A stretch of DNA of 64,000 nt from contig NC_071330.1 in the NCBI RefSeq assembly GCF_010183535.1, forward strand, positions 15,853,717-15,917,716, read 5' to 3'. This DNA is from Caenorhabditis remanei. Taxonomy: Eukaryota > Nematoda > Chromadorea > Rhabditida > Rhabditidae. Both the position numbers and the translations under genes were made by a program. This document shows, piece after piece, positions 1 to 11,384 of the stretch (positions within the stretch are counted from its first letter, which is position 1; each line of letters starts with the position of its first letter). The notes below the pieces were generated by a model that made no database searches, had not been told where the DNA came from, and saw only the letters and a list, made by a program, of their open reading frames with translations.

Positions 1-567
1 AAATTTAAAATATCTCATTCAACACCGAGTTGTAAATATTATTTATTTTTCGTACAACGAGGAAAAATAAAATTCTGAATACCCTGAAACCAACCTAAAC
101 TCTACCAACGAAATGTTCCGAAAATTACCAATTAGAGCGCTTCAAATTCTAATTTTTCAATTGTTAAACCGAATAAATATAACAGAATTTTTCTACATTT
201 GTTACATTCGAGTATTGTTCGGTTTCAAATCATCAACACAGCCGAGTGAACAAATTTGGTACCAAAAAGAAAAACTAACGAAATTTCGAAGTTCCACGTG
301 TGCGAAAATGTTGTTTTTGACACGCAAACTTTTGATTGTCGACGTAGCTTTTTTTTAATTGAACATCAAAACAACCAGAATTTTCTCACTTTGCACCGGC
401 TATACAAGTTCGAAATTAGAATTTGAAGCGCTCTAATTGGTAATTTTCGGAACATTTCGTTGGTAGAGTTTAGGTTGGTTTCAGGGTATTCAGAATTTTA
501 TTTTTCCTCGTTGTACGAAAAATAAATAATATTTACAACTCGGTGTTGAATGAGATATTTTAAATTT
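1..567. mobile_element. Foldback (palindromic) element with 155-bp inverted arms
   Basis: Bases 1-155 and 413-567 are inverted copies of each other: each base i pairs with 568-i, and the match ends at 155/413. The spacer is about 257 bp. It begins at the first base of the window, so the true outer end and any target duplication on the left cannot be seen. It looks like a non-autonomous foldback or MITE-type element, probably in an upstream intron of the RIM-binding protein gene. Short reading frames inside it have no coding character. Confidence 0.8.
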
Positions 568-1464
568 CAGAATTCTCATTTTTTCACCTTCTTAACATAC
601 CGCCCGATCCAGAATTTTCACTTTTCAATTTCTGCCCTAAAACCACGAAAAACGGATGAGTTGGAACTCACGGCAAAAATAACAACATTTAATTTTTCTG
701 TCCAAATTTTTCAAATTGAAAAATCTGCTCCAAAATAAACTTCACGTGAAAATTTCTCTTTTTTTCAGATCTTCAATGTTGGTCCAGAATTTTTAACTTG
801 GAAAATCTGCCCCGTCCATATTTATTTTTTCTGTCCAGTTTTTATATTTTAATAAATCTGCTCCATCTTTTTTATGTCTGACTTCATTTATTATCATGAT
901 TATTGAAAAGTTGGCATAAATCTGCTCTAATTTGGAAATTGTAGCAGTAATTAATGATTTTTTACGAATCAAGTAGATTTTCTGAATTTTCCAATTCCAG
1001 AACCATAATTTAAACCTATTTTGAAAATTTAAAAGTATCGCTGCTTAAAAAAACAGATTTTTCTTAATTTTACAGTTTCAAGTAGTAAAATCGAAACTTT
1101 TGAAATATCAAGCGTCTTATATCAATTTAATACTGGTCATGCTAAAATTGACGGAGATATGACAATTTGAAACTTTGGAAAAGTTCGAAGAATTTCGAAA
1201 AAAATTCGAAAATCCATAACTTTTCGAGTTTTCAACCAATTTTAGAGATTTTTAGATTCTTTTGAAGGATTTTTTATTTTCTAACTCAACAAATTATTAC
1301 CAAATCACAATGCTCCACCGCATTTTGAAATTTTGAAAAAATTTTTTTTTGAAGAAATAATTTTTTTTGAAAACCCGTAACTTTTCGAGTTTTTAACCAA
1401 TTTTCAAGATCCTTAGCTTATTTTGAAGAATTTTTCATTTTCTAACCAAAAATTATTATTTCAG
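568..1464 (+). other. Probable intron of the RIM-binding protein gene
   Basis: No coding exon was recognised here. The stretch is AT-rich with runs such as TTTTCGAAAA, and ends in a good acceptor (ATTTCAG at about 1458-1464). The next exon needs one base to complete a codon, so at least one more coding exon lies upstream, outside the window or missed here. Confidence 0.6.
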
Positions 1465-4400
1465 CTATCTCATGCGCCACCGCCAAGCCGCCGACTGGGC
1501 CAACGCTCCAGAATCCCGAGACGCACGCGCTCGCATCGAGGCGTACTCCCGCGGGTTGGCTCGCGCGGGCTCCGCCGACGAGCGTACCGCCCATTACGGT
1601 ACTACTGGTCCCGTGATAGTCGGTGGACCCCTTGTGACCACCCAGCGACTCCAGCCACGTCTCATAGCTCCTCGTTTGGCACGTGTCAAATCGGAAAGTG
1701 GTTTCGGGACACGAAGTGAGCCGGATCTCCGTCCGCCCACTTTGGATTCAGATGAATGTCGATGGTTTGTGGCGTTGTTTGACTATACCGCCGCGATGTC
1801 ACCGAATCCGAATGCCGAATTCGAGGAGTTGCAATTCAGAAAACACCAATTGATCAAAGTTTACGGACCACAAGATATCGATGGATTCTACCAAGGCGCT
1901 ATCGGAAATCGTGTTGGATTGGTCCCATCGAATATGGTCATTGAGATAGCGTCGGATGATATTGGAAAACGCAGGACGACTGGCGCGCCTGCGCCGCCTC
2001 CACCGACACAACCGGAACCAGCGTTGAGGCGACAGAGATGGGGAAGTTTGAAGTCGAGGAGTTATGATTATGCTGGAGAGAATCGGCAGCATAGGTGAGC
2101 GTTTTTGACGGAAAATTAAAGAAATTTCCAGTTGAGTAAGCCTAAAATCAAAAATTTCTGATGGAAAATTGAAGAGTTATAGATTTTCGAAAATTTTCGA
2201 AAATTTCAAAACAATTCAAATTGCTATATCTCGACCAAATTTACTCCAAACTCAATAATTTTTACATTTTTGAAATCAGCACGTCAAGACCTTTCAAATG
2301 AGTATAATCATGCCTATATTTAAATTTTTCGAAAATTTGGTACCCGCCAAGGTCAAAAACCAACATTTTTCAGAATATTTGCATGATTATACTTTTCTGA
2401 ACCGTCTCGATACGCTGAATTTAAAATTCATAGTTTCAGACTATCTAGACTAAGAATTAAAGAGTTTTAGTGGAAAAACTCAAAAATTTTGAAAATTTGA
2501 AAATTTTATTTTTTTCAAATTTCTGCATTTTTTTTAATCCAATTGATTCAAAACATAGATTTTCAGTATCAGCTCGCCCTCGTGGTTCAGAAAAGTATAA
2601 TCACGCCATGGTTTGGCGCAAGTTGGGTCTCACCACGAAAACTACAGTAACCCGTTTTTCGCTGCGAGACCCAACTTGCACCGAACCTAGGCATGATTAT
2701 ACTTTTCTGAATCGTCTTGAAACGCTGATTCTAAAAATATAAGTTTCGAAGATTCCAACGCAAATCTGAGCCGATTACGGTAGATTTGAAAAAATCTGGA
2801 ATGTGCCTTTAAATTCGAAATTCGTGTCTAGACTTAAATTTTTGAAAATTTTCTATCCTAGGCATGATTATATTTTTCTGAATCGTCTTGAGCTGCTGAT
2901 TCTGAAAATATAAGTTTTAAGGTTCTATGATGTTATTTGAGGGAGTTATACCCTTTTTACAAAAATTTTCGAACATTTTCGAAAATCCATAACTTTTCAA
3001 TTTTTCATCGATTCCCCTAGTTTTTTGTACCAATCTACTCAGAATTTCAAGGGCTTTTAACCTAGTACACCAAAAATCAAATTCCAGACCTCACCACCCC
3101 AACTACATCTCCCTAGACCGTCGCGACGACCGTGAGCGTGATCGAGAACGAGAGGGGCGGTATCGCCGACCGGGCGCGATGAGTTCCTATGAGTACCGGC
3201 GGCTTCCAGACCGGGAAGACGTTCCGTATCCCCAGCGGCGACGGCAACCAGTGATAGATCCAAGGGATGAGGGGTATGACGATGAAGGCTACCGGGATAA
3301 TAGACGGATGGAGAGAGATCGGATAGATCGAATGGATCGGGACCGCCCGGAAAGGTACGAAAGGACGATGGACTCCAGAAGACACCCTATGGAGCGTCGC
3401 GCCCCTCCAGATGATAGGTACCCACCGTATGACCCATATAGCCGAGGGGATAAGTATCGGGAGCGGCCGAGGATGGATGAGCAGCAAGCTCCGCCCCCTC
3501 CACCACAAAATAATTATGACTACCCACCAAACTCGAGATACGACCAGCAGCAACCGGGACCAAGTAATCGGGACCAGCAGATGACACAGTTGTCACATCA
3601 AATGGGACAAATGCATATGGGACAGTCACAAATGGGACAAATGGGACAGTCGCAGGGACAAATGTCCCAACAAGTCCCCATCGGAATCCCCAGCTCGTCT
3701 GGTATCGGTGGAATGGGCGGAGCCGGAATGCAAATGGGACAAGACTACTCGAATGGAGCAGGAGCAGTACCGGGACAAAAGATGGCGCGGATGGTGGCAA
3801 AATTTGATTATGATTCGAGGCAGTTGAGTCCGAACGTCGATGCGGAACAGGTTGGTTTATTCATTTTTGTTTTTCCCGCGTTTTTCATGTTACGCTGATC
3901 ATTTTAAACTAAAAATCAGCGCTATAACTCAAAAATTGATAGAGATATGGATTTTCGAAACTTTTCGAAAATCTGAAAATCTTTAAATGAGCTATATCTC
4001 CTTCCATTTTAAGAATTATAACATAATATTTACATTTTCAGAATCAGCTAAACAAGACCTTTGATATGAGTATAATCATGACTAGGTTTGGAAAATTTTG
4101 AAAAAATAGAATTTTTGGTACCAATTTTTCGAAAATTTCAAGTATAGGCATGATTATACTCATATGAAAGCTCTTGACGCGTAGATTCCAAAAATACAAG
4201 TTTCATACCAATTGGGCTAAAACTGTCTGAGATATGCCTCACTTAGCGATTTTCACATTTTCGAAAAATTTCGAAAATCCGTAACTTTTTGAGTTTTTGA
4301 CCAATTTAAAAGAATTTTATTTAATTTTAAAGGATTTTTAATGCTAAATTCAGAAAAATACGCTTATCAAACTTAATTTCACAACTCCTAACTCATAACT

Positions 4401-6297
4401 TACAAAGTTACGGAATTTTGTATTTTGAAAATCCCCAAAACCCATTTTCAATCATAATCTTTATAGATTATTTTATTTGCTTTGAATAATCAAATTTTTC
4501 AAATCTACAAGTCATCCCCTTTCATTTGAATATAATCATGCCACAGTTTGGACACTTTTCAGATTTGACCTACCCTAAATCGCGTCGAGACCCAAAAATT
4601 TTCATTTTTTCAAATATAGACATGATTATGCTCATATGAAGCCTCTTGACGTGCTGATTTTGAAAATGTGGTTTTCAGAGAGTTTGGAGCAAAACAGAGC
4701 AAGTTACAACAGTTTCAGTGATTTTCAGATTTTCGAAAATTTTCGAAATTCTGCAACTTTTTGAGATTCCGTCGGATTTTGATGGTTTTAGGTGGAAAAT
4801 AACGAGGATAGGTTGAACTCTTCTAAAAAATGAAAAAAATCTACAAAAATCACCAAAGTAGTTGTTTCAGGTAGAGCTATCTTTCCGACAAGGCGACATC
4901 ATCACAGTATTCGGCGAGATGGACGAAGACGGTTTCTACATGGGAGAACTCAACGGGTTACGCGGTCTGGTCCCATCGAATTTCCTGCAACCCACACCCC
5001 TTAACAACCTTCTGCCATCCCAACCAACAGAGCCAATGCGCAAAGGTGTCGCCTTCTCAGACACCCAAATGATTCGAAAATCTGCTCCGATTCGACAAAC
5101 GTCTCAAACTGGTTCAACGGGCGGTCCGTCGACGTCGTTGGCGTCTGCCGTCGCATCAGCCGCCGCCGCTTCTGGAGGTGTCAACAAACCCGTCGCTAAG
5201 AAGAGTACCGCTGGTGCCGGTGGTAGTGCTGCCGGGAAACCGCTGGCTAAGAAGACTAGTGATGTGGGGAAGGTGGGTTTCGTATAAATTTGTAGAGCAG
5301 GAAAAGGGCTTTCAGGTTCACTTTAATTCGTCTGAAAATATCAAAATTGGAGAAAGTTACGAAAGTTTGAAAGTTCAAAAATTTCCGAAAAAATTTTTTT
5401 CTCAAAATATTTTTTTTCTATTTTTTTACTCGAATTTCACTCCAAACTCATTTTTGCTTACAGAATCAAAATCAGCGTGCCAAAACGCTTCGAATGAGTA
5501 TAATCATGCCCTGGTTCGCTTTAACTTGGGTCCCACCACGAAAACTACAGTACCCCACACCGGATTACTGTAGTTTTCGTGGTGGGATCCAACTTGTTTC
5601 AAATATGGTCATGAATATACTCATTCGAAGCGTCTTTTTACGCTGATTTTAAAAATTTAAGTCTTAAAATTTTTAGATTGAAAAAATACAAAAAAAATCC
5701 CAAAAAAATCCTCCAAAAAATATTGTTTTCAGTCCTCCGCTCCAAACGCCCGCAAAACGAGCACAGCTGTCAAGAAGGCCGATACCGGTGCAAAAGTGAG
5801 TAAAACGTCAAAAACTGTTGTTTTAGACATAGTTTATTACGAAAAATCACTATTTTCAAAAAAATTTTTTTTTGAAATTTTTGAATTTTTTTCACATTTT
5901 GAGATCTCATGGCCTAGAAACCCAAAACAAAGCCATCAAATTTAAATTTTTAGATTCAGCTCATTAAGACCTTTCAAATAAGTATAAACAAGCCATACTT
6001 TGGAGAATTTTCATTTTGGACCCCTTATGTCGCTTCGAGACCCAAAAATAAAATTTTTTGGAATATAGGCAATATTATACTCATTTGAAAGGTCTTAACC
6101 AGCTGAATCTGAAAATGTAGGTTTCATGGGTCTTGACGCGAAAATTACGGTACAAAAATGCAAAAATTTCAAAAAATTTCGAAAATCCGTAACTTTGTGA
6201 TTTTCAAGCCGATTTTTTTGATTTTTAGCTCAAAATATTGGAAATTTGTTCGTCTATTTGTAAAAATTAATTATATTATTTTCAGAAGAAAGGCTGA
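1465..6297 (+). CDS. rimb-1: RIM-binding protein (RIM-BP), C-terminal part with two SH3 domains
   Basis: Exons: 1465-2094, 3088-3850, 4871-5272, 5733-5795 and 6286-6297 (stop TGA), all in one continuous frame with GT/AG borders; 622 residues are visible. The family sits at presynaptic active zones, where its SH3 domains link RIM and voltage-gated calcium channels. One SH3 domain lies at about 1750-1965 ([33 protein letters not shown]). A second spans the exon 2/3 junction ([14 protein letters not shown], then [20 protein letters not shown] and GLVPSNFLQ). Both carry the family's long n-Src-like insert. Between them is an Arg/Asp/Tyr-rich then Met-Gly-Gln-rich linker; the tail is Ala/Lys/Ser-rich and ends KKG. 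The 5' part is off-window (exon 1465 starts in phase 1). The introns are full of foldback repeats. Family assignment is firm; orthology to C. elegans rimb-1 is inferred from domain content. Confidence 0.88.
2272..2423. repeat. ATAATCATG foldback repeat copy
   Basis: Inverted ends: GAGTATAATCATGCC on the left and GCATGATTATAC on the right, flanked outside by AAATCAGCACGTCAAGACC and its rough inverse. Lies in a RIM-binding protein intron. Confidence 0.75.
2560..2740. repeat. ATAATCATG foldback repeat copy
   Basis: AAAGTATAATCACGCC near 2594 is mirrored by GGCATGATTATACTTTTC near 2691. An inner inverted segment (GGGTCTCACCACGAAAACTA / CGCTGCGAGACCC) gives a second palindrome. A half copy follows at about 2861-2910. 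Confidence 0.7.
4039..4199. repeat. ATAATCATG foldback repeat copy
   Basis: CAGAATCAGC...GAGTATAATCATGAC on the left and GGCATGATTATACTCAT...GTAGATTCC on the right. Intronic. Confidence 0.7.
4501..4672. repeat. ATAATCATG foldback repeat copy
   Basis: GAATATAATCATGCC near 4527 and GACATGATTATGCTCATATG near 4619 are inverted. The outer end carries CTCTTGACGTGCTGATTTTG. Intronic. Confidence 0.65.
5461..5655. repeat. ATAATCATG foldback repeat copy
   Basis: CGAATGAGTATAATCATGCC at about 5491 and the inverse ending CATTCGAAGCGTC at about 5617. It has an inner inverted pair containing CACCACGAAAACTACAGTA and its inverse. Confidence 0.7.
5951..6116. repeat. ATAATCATG foldback repeat copy, decayed
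   Basis: AGATTCAGCTCATTAAGACC on the left and GGTCTTAACCAGCTGAATCT on the right are clear inverted ends. The inner ATAATCATG cores have mutated. Confidence 0.65.
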
Positions 6298-7110
6298 CCA
6301 CTTCCTCACTCTACTCAATTTCTAACAAAATTTCACTTTTCAACACACAACACACACTCCCAACAACACAATTTCACTTACAGTTACTTTCATAGCCTTA
6401 TTTTTTAATTTATTGATTTTTCCCCACTACGCTACAGTAACCTACAGTATGCCTATAGGATTTCCTTTTTTTCCCTTCAAAAAACTGACAAAAAGCTCAT
6501 AATTTTGTGCATTTTTTATAATTTTTATTGATTTTTAATATTTTTGAAAATTCAAATTTCTCATTCTCACAGCCACACCCATTTTCTTCTTCTAACTTTT
6601 GTGATATTATGCCTAATTTATGCACAATTCTTTCTTCTTTTTATTCGGATTTTTATTAATTTATAAAGAATTGAATTTATTTATTTGATTTTATTCAAAA
6701 AATCACATAAAAATGATGAAAAAGTTACAGAATTTATAGTCTGAAATCTTTGAAAATGGAAAAAATTCTCATTCTATACTAAATAATTATCCATTATCTC
6801 CAAAATCCGCCAAGATTGAAAAAAAACTTTTTATTTCTGCGGGTCAGCGAAAATGAAAGTGACACCGATTTCTATCTTCACCGGGTGTCATCATTAATCA
6901 CTTTCTTTTTCTCCCCGCAGTTTTTATATTCACTTTTTGTCATTCGTGTATTCAAGATAGCTTTCTTGTCAGCCGTCGAAAATAATTATTCTGATTTTTA
7001 TTGAGTCCTTGTAATCTATATTTGATGTTATTACTGTTTTGTGGAAGGAGGCAAAGGTAAGAGATTTTATTGACTGACATGGGTCCCTGTATTATCTATA
7101 AAGTATTAAA
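6298..7110. other. 3' UTR and intergenic spacer
   Basis: Downstream of the RIM-binding protein stop. AT-rich with several possible poly(A) signals. No open frame with splice-supported coding character was seen. Confidence 0.5.
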
Positions 7111-7124
7111 AAAGTGGTCAACTA

Positions 7125-8015
7125 CAAAAATAAAGGTTTAGAATTTATCCATACACCGTACTTCTCTAAGTTCTTAGCTTATTTGGAAACATTTGGTAGA
7201 AATAAGTTCAAAAACTTCATAAAATGTCTTAAAAATGCAAAAAACACGAAAAATCTCAATATTGGGAGTCCGGCAATCAAAATTTTGAATTTCAGACAAA
7301 AATTCAGTAAAAATGCTAACAAAAAATTTTTCTCCTAAAACACTAATAATTTAGTGAAATTAACAGTTTCTTATTAAATAGGCTTAAAAATTTTCAAAAA
7401 CTACTTAACTCAGACACTTTTAAGCACAAATTAGGCTCAACGTTTGCCAAAATTTCGTCTAAATTGAGAAAATAACGAATTTTATTCAAATTTTGGCCGC
7501 GGAAATGAGTTGTAATTCAAACTAGGGGTATATACAGAACCGCTCAAAACTATATTAGGTTTTTTTCGCAGTGGAAAATACCTAACTGAAGGAGTGTCAT
7601 AGTGAAACTAACTGTCCCACAAAATAACTATTTATGACATCAAACAGATCAAAGGTAGATCTCTATTTTTGTAGTTGACAACTTTTTTGTGCGAACACTC
7701 CCTAGAGAGTTATGGTCATTTTAAGGGGATTGCTTAAAAATCGCACTGAAATTGGTCGATTTGAGAAAGAAATGACTTTGTCGATATGTAACTTGCTAGG
7801 GAGTGCCCGCACAAAAAAGTTGTCAACTACAAAAATGAAGCTCTACTCTTGGTCTGTTTGATACTATAAATAGTTATTTTGTGAGAATGTTAGTTTTCCC
7901 ATGACACACTCTCAAAGTTGGAATAGACACATTTTTAACTGAAAATACCAAAAGTTGATACCTGTACTGTATTTCTACCAAATGTTTCCAAATAAACTAA
8001 AAACTTAGGCCAAAG
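7125..8015. repeat. Long imperfect inverted repeat with TTGTAGTTGACAAC core
   Basis: Nested inverted segments: CTATTTTTGTAGTTGACAAC (about 7661) against GTTGTCAACTACAAAAATG (about 7820); TAACTATTTATGACATCAAA against TTTGATACTATAAATAGTTA; and an outer pair, GGAAACATTTGGTAGAAATA (about 7182) against TATTTCTACCAAATGTTTCC (about 7968). The centre carries CTCCCTAGAGAGTTATGGTC. Similar copies occur at 26.34, 26.83, 27.84, 28.39, 54.62 and 57.89 kb, so this is a dispersed family. Confidence 0.75.
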
Positions 8016-8268
8016 TTTAACTTTTCCAGAAAAATTGTCTCACAGAAGTTGGTTGGATTAGAACAACAGTTTGCAGTGCAAATTATGAATGCGACAATTC
8101 GAAAAGGTAATATATAGTTTAATTTAAAATCTTAACCCACGATAATCTTTAGCCTATTGAAAACCGTCAGAAATCTGTCAAAATCAAGGATACGAGAGCG
8201 GTCTACTTCAAAATTTAACAATTTTTATTTGTAACACTATTTCTATTCATAAAAAGTTGATTTTTTAA

Positions 8269-8490
8269 ATGAAAAGAGCTGTTAGTTTGGATAGCTGTGC
8301 TCTGAGGAAACACGGTGTCATTTCATCAGGCCATAGCTGTCCAAAACTCGTTTCCCAACTAAAGCGGTTAAGAGGTTTTGGAAAGGATAAACATCTAAAT
8401 CTCTTTTACACATTAAGCGAAATTTGTTGCGGAATAATGTCCTCTAAAAGAAGTTTTGTCTTTAAAGAGAGAAAAATTTTAAGACTGTGA
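8269..8490 (+). other. Unassigned 73-codon open frame
   Basis: The frame runs from ATG 8269 to TGA 8490, rich in Lys, Arg, Ser and Cys, with a possible AATAAA at about 8565. There is a stop just upstream, an internal possible acceptor (TTTCATCAG) and no recognisable domain. It sits between decayed repeats. It may be a remnant exon of a mobile element or chance; I do not claim a gene. Confidence 0.15.
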
Positions 8491-8996
8491 CTTCCCCACC
8501 CCCTATTTATTATTTTTGTTTTTAATTATATTTAAACTATTTTTAATTATATTTAATTCACTCAATAAACTTGTATTAGGCATTTTATTCTCAATTCGAA
8601 TTCTCTGGTTTAACAGTTGTCAGCACTGCGACTTGAATTCTCTCCGTTGACGTGTCTTGTCTAATCACTAATCTCTGTACTGGTAGAGAATAACAGATAT
8701 AAACAGAGATAATCCAGAAGAAGGATAGATAGTAGAAGTTGAATGTGTAGACTTCTGATTCGATGATATAAGAGGAGTAGAATTTCAAAAGTTGGCGATT
8801 TTCGTGAAAAAACAGTAATTTACGTTAAAATGTGTAGTTTTATACACTTTTAGACAATGATGCTTCTCGGTGCTGGAATTTCGAATAAAACTACAGTTTT
8901 AGAACGCTTCTACGCCCAGCATGTGGAAAGTGTAGCCAAATTATGGAAAGATACGAAAACTACTATTTTTTTATTTTAGAATGCCAATTTTCACTT

Positions 8997-10505
8997 TGAC
9001 CTATTAGTTTGTTAAAAAACTTTATTGAACAGAAAAAAAAACAAAGATACTTGAATAAATAAAGAAAAACACGTGAACTACAGAAAATGAACATGTTCAA
9101 ATTCTGTAGTTTGAAGAGAAAGCTACGTGGACTACAGAAAATGAACATGTTTATTTTCTGTAGTTTAAGGAGAAAAAGACATGGACTACAGAAAATGAAC
9201 ATGTTCAAATTCTGTAGTTTGAATAGAAAAGGGATAAAATAAGCCCATTGAATGTCTAAAACCAGTATGGTCCGAGTACTATTAAAGTGGAGGGTTGAAT
9301 CCGGCCATGAAAAGACTGTGTAGTGATGAGTGAGTTAGTAGAATTATATCTGAAAATAACAACGGTTTGCTATGTCTCATCAACATCAAACTAACATAAT
9401 CTAACAGCCAAAATGGTAGATTTCGGATATTTTGAACAAGTGTCTTGAGAAAAAAATCGGAAAATGAATTTGTTTCGTCTGTGCTTCTTTTCCTGATTTC
9501 AAACATACATTTTCCCTCAATTGAACTGACAACATAGAAAAATATCCGTTCCATGACAAAAATTAAGTATCACCGTACGCATTGCATGTATAAACCCATG
9601 ATTAGAAAAAAATCAGATTAGCTGAAATTACTTTTAGATTACTTACCGCTCCATCAACCCAGAGAAATTGGAAAAACATAATTTCAAATGCATTGACAAA
9701 ATTTTTTGAAGGAATAAAACATGACACGTGTCTTTTTATTTCTTAAGAGGAAATGAATCTAGAGCACATTCCAAAATTTGCGGCGTGTTCTACTAAATAG
9801 TGAACGCGCTATTGTTGTGTTTAATTCATTTTCAAAATGCATACATTTAAATATAATCCTTTTTCCAATTTCTCTGGGTTGATGGAGCGGTAAGTAATCT
9901 AATTCTCGAAGTAATTTCAGCTAATCTGATTTTTTTCTAATAATGGGTTTATACAATGCGTACGGTTATACTTAATTTTTGTCATGGAACGGATATTTTT
10001 CTATATTGTCTCTCTGTCGAAAGTATGTCAGTTCAATTGAGGAAAAGTGTATGTTTGAAATCAGGAAAAGAAGCACAGACGAAACAAATTCATTTTCAGA
10101 TCTTTTTCTCAAGACACATGTTCAAAATATCCGAAATCTACCATTTTGGCTGTTAGATTATGTTAGTTTGATGTTGATGAGACATAGTAAACCGTTGTTA
10201 TTTTCAGATATAATTCTACTAACTCACTCATCACTACACAGTCTTTTCATGGCCGGATTCAACCCTCCACTTTAATAGTACTCGGACCATACTGGTTTTA
10301 GACATTCAATGGGTTTATTTTATCCCTTTTCTATTCAAACTACAGAATTTGAACATGTTCATTTTCTGTAGTCCACGTCTTTTTCTCCTTAAACTACAGA
10401 AAATAAACATGTTCATTTTCTGTAGTTCACGTGTTTTTCTTTATTTATTCAAATATCTTTGTTTTTTTTCTGTTCAATAAAGTTTTTTAACAAACTAATA
10501 GGTCA
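8997..10505. repeat. Large palindrome with arms of about 640-680 bp
   Basis: The arms are about 8997-9676 and 9865-10505, starting TGACCTATTAGTTTG and ending with its inverse. Each arm carries the same open frame in opposite orientation (9282-9554 minus, 9979-10275 plus; shared protein end SLHSLFMAGFNPPL). That likeness follows from the arms being near copies and does not show that the frame is used. Confidence 0.85.
9070..9232. repeat. Three palindromic tandem units of about 57 bp
   Basis: Each unit contains ACTACAGAAAATGAACATGT followed by an inverse half ending TTCTGTAGTT. The left arm of the big palindrome holds three units, the right arm (about 10331-10435) two, so the array has changed length since the arms formed. 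Confidence 0.75.
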
Positions 10506-10785
10506 CGTCAGCAAAAATAGAAAACTCAGCAATGAATTTATAGGAAAATACTGTAAATTTGGTTTTCCTTTTTAATTTCAAGAATTCTTGTATTATTATA
10601 CAGCTAATTTATGGTTTCCTCTCCTCATGCAAAAACCTGGATTGGCTACAGAATATCACAAAACCTATCGAATTATGGCGGAAAATAAAAACTTTTGAAA
10701 TTTGACCCTTCTTATATCCTCAGGATTCTCGACGGTTGGAAAGAAAAGTTGTTTGGAGAAGAAGAAGAGGAGGGATATCTGGAAG

Positions 10786-11384
10786 TGCTTTGAATGTTTG
10801 AGATCGGTTAAAATTAACTAATATTGTCTGAGATTAAGATCGGTTGAAATCGGTTAAAATCGGGTAAACCTGATCAACAAATCGCTCCAGTACAGTTTTT
10901 ACGGTAATAGGTTCTGACTAGGGAATGATCCTGAGTCAAGATGGACTTACGGGTCGAGACCTGTATGGTTGGAAAGGAAATCGACTGATATTTCCAAAAC
11001 TGTTCTCAAGTTCCGGAACGGTGAAAATTGAGCTCAAAGTTCCGCTCTGATTTCGATTCTTAACCATAAAAATCGTCCGAAACTGAGATTTCTCTTTATG
11101 AATAGATGCAGAGTGTTGTTCGTAATAAGAAACCAGACTTGCAACGGGCCGGGCTGGCCCGTTACTGAAGAAGTTCAATTTTTTTTTTCGAAATTTTTCC
11201 GATTTTTTTTCGCAAAAAAAGTTCTAAAATCGATTTTTTGTAGGTTTCAAAGGTTTTTGAGGAAAATACTTATCGAGAAAACGCGCTCAGGGCTAATATA
11301 GTCCAAGCTACGGTATTTTTGCAACGGACAACATTTTTCAGATTTCCCATTTTGTAATGCTTAAATTCCAGTATCCTTGGAAAT
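10786..11384. other. Intergenic spacer with short periodic repeats
   Basis: It holds a run of ATCGGTTAAA-like 10-mers (10800-10870), a piece of the CTAGGGAA foldback family near 10918 and a small GC-rich palindrome near 11143 (AACGGGCCGGGCTGGCCCGTT). A 50-bp segment at 11083-11133 recurs in the same orientation at 12657-12705. No gene was seen. Confidence 0.5.

Larger units (their letters stand above)
8770..10713. mobile_element. 1.94-kb inserted element flanked by ATAT, with nested foldback
   Basis: It interrupts the pseudogene exon. ATAT flanks both sides (8766-8769 and 10714-10717), whereas the intact paralogue has one ATAT. The ends are imperfect inverted repeats: AAGAGGAGTAGAATTTCAAA on the left and the inverse of AAGAAGGGTCAAATTTCAAA on the right. 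Inside lies a large palindrome (8997-10505). No transposase was recognised, so the element looks non-autonomous. Confidence 0.7.
8591..10785 (-). pseudogene. Fragment of a seven-helix protein gene, split by a transposon
   Basis: On the minus strand, 10785-10718 matches the start of the last exon of the intact gene at 13611-13841, including an upstream acceptor (CACTTCCAG). The match resumes at 8769 and runs to about 8591, encoding IIESEVYTFNFYYLSFFWII and SVYICYSLPVQRLVIRQDT. The two halves meet at the same codon of the intact exon (GAGGATAT|CATCG), so one exon copy was cut by an insertion of about 1.94 kb. The stop of the intact copy is lost and the frame runs on a few residues. Exons 1-3 of this copy were not found. 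It is dead as a gene. Confidence 0.85.

Noticed and set aside
3113..3800. Minus-strand frames of 137-146 codons
   Set aside because: Shadows of the RIM-binding protein exon, whose SH3 domains fix the true strand and frame.
9282..10275. Two near-identical open frames (90 and 98 codons) in opposite orientation
   Set aside because: They lie in the arms of one palindrome, so their likeness follows from arm duplication; there are no splice, start or domain signs of use.
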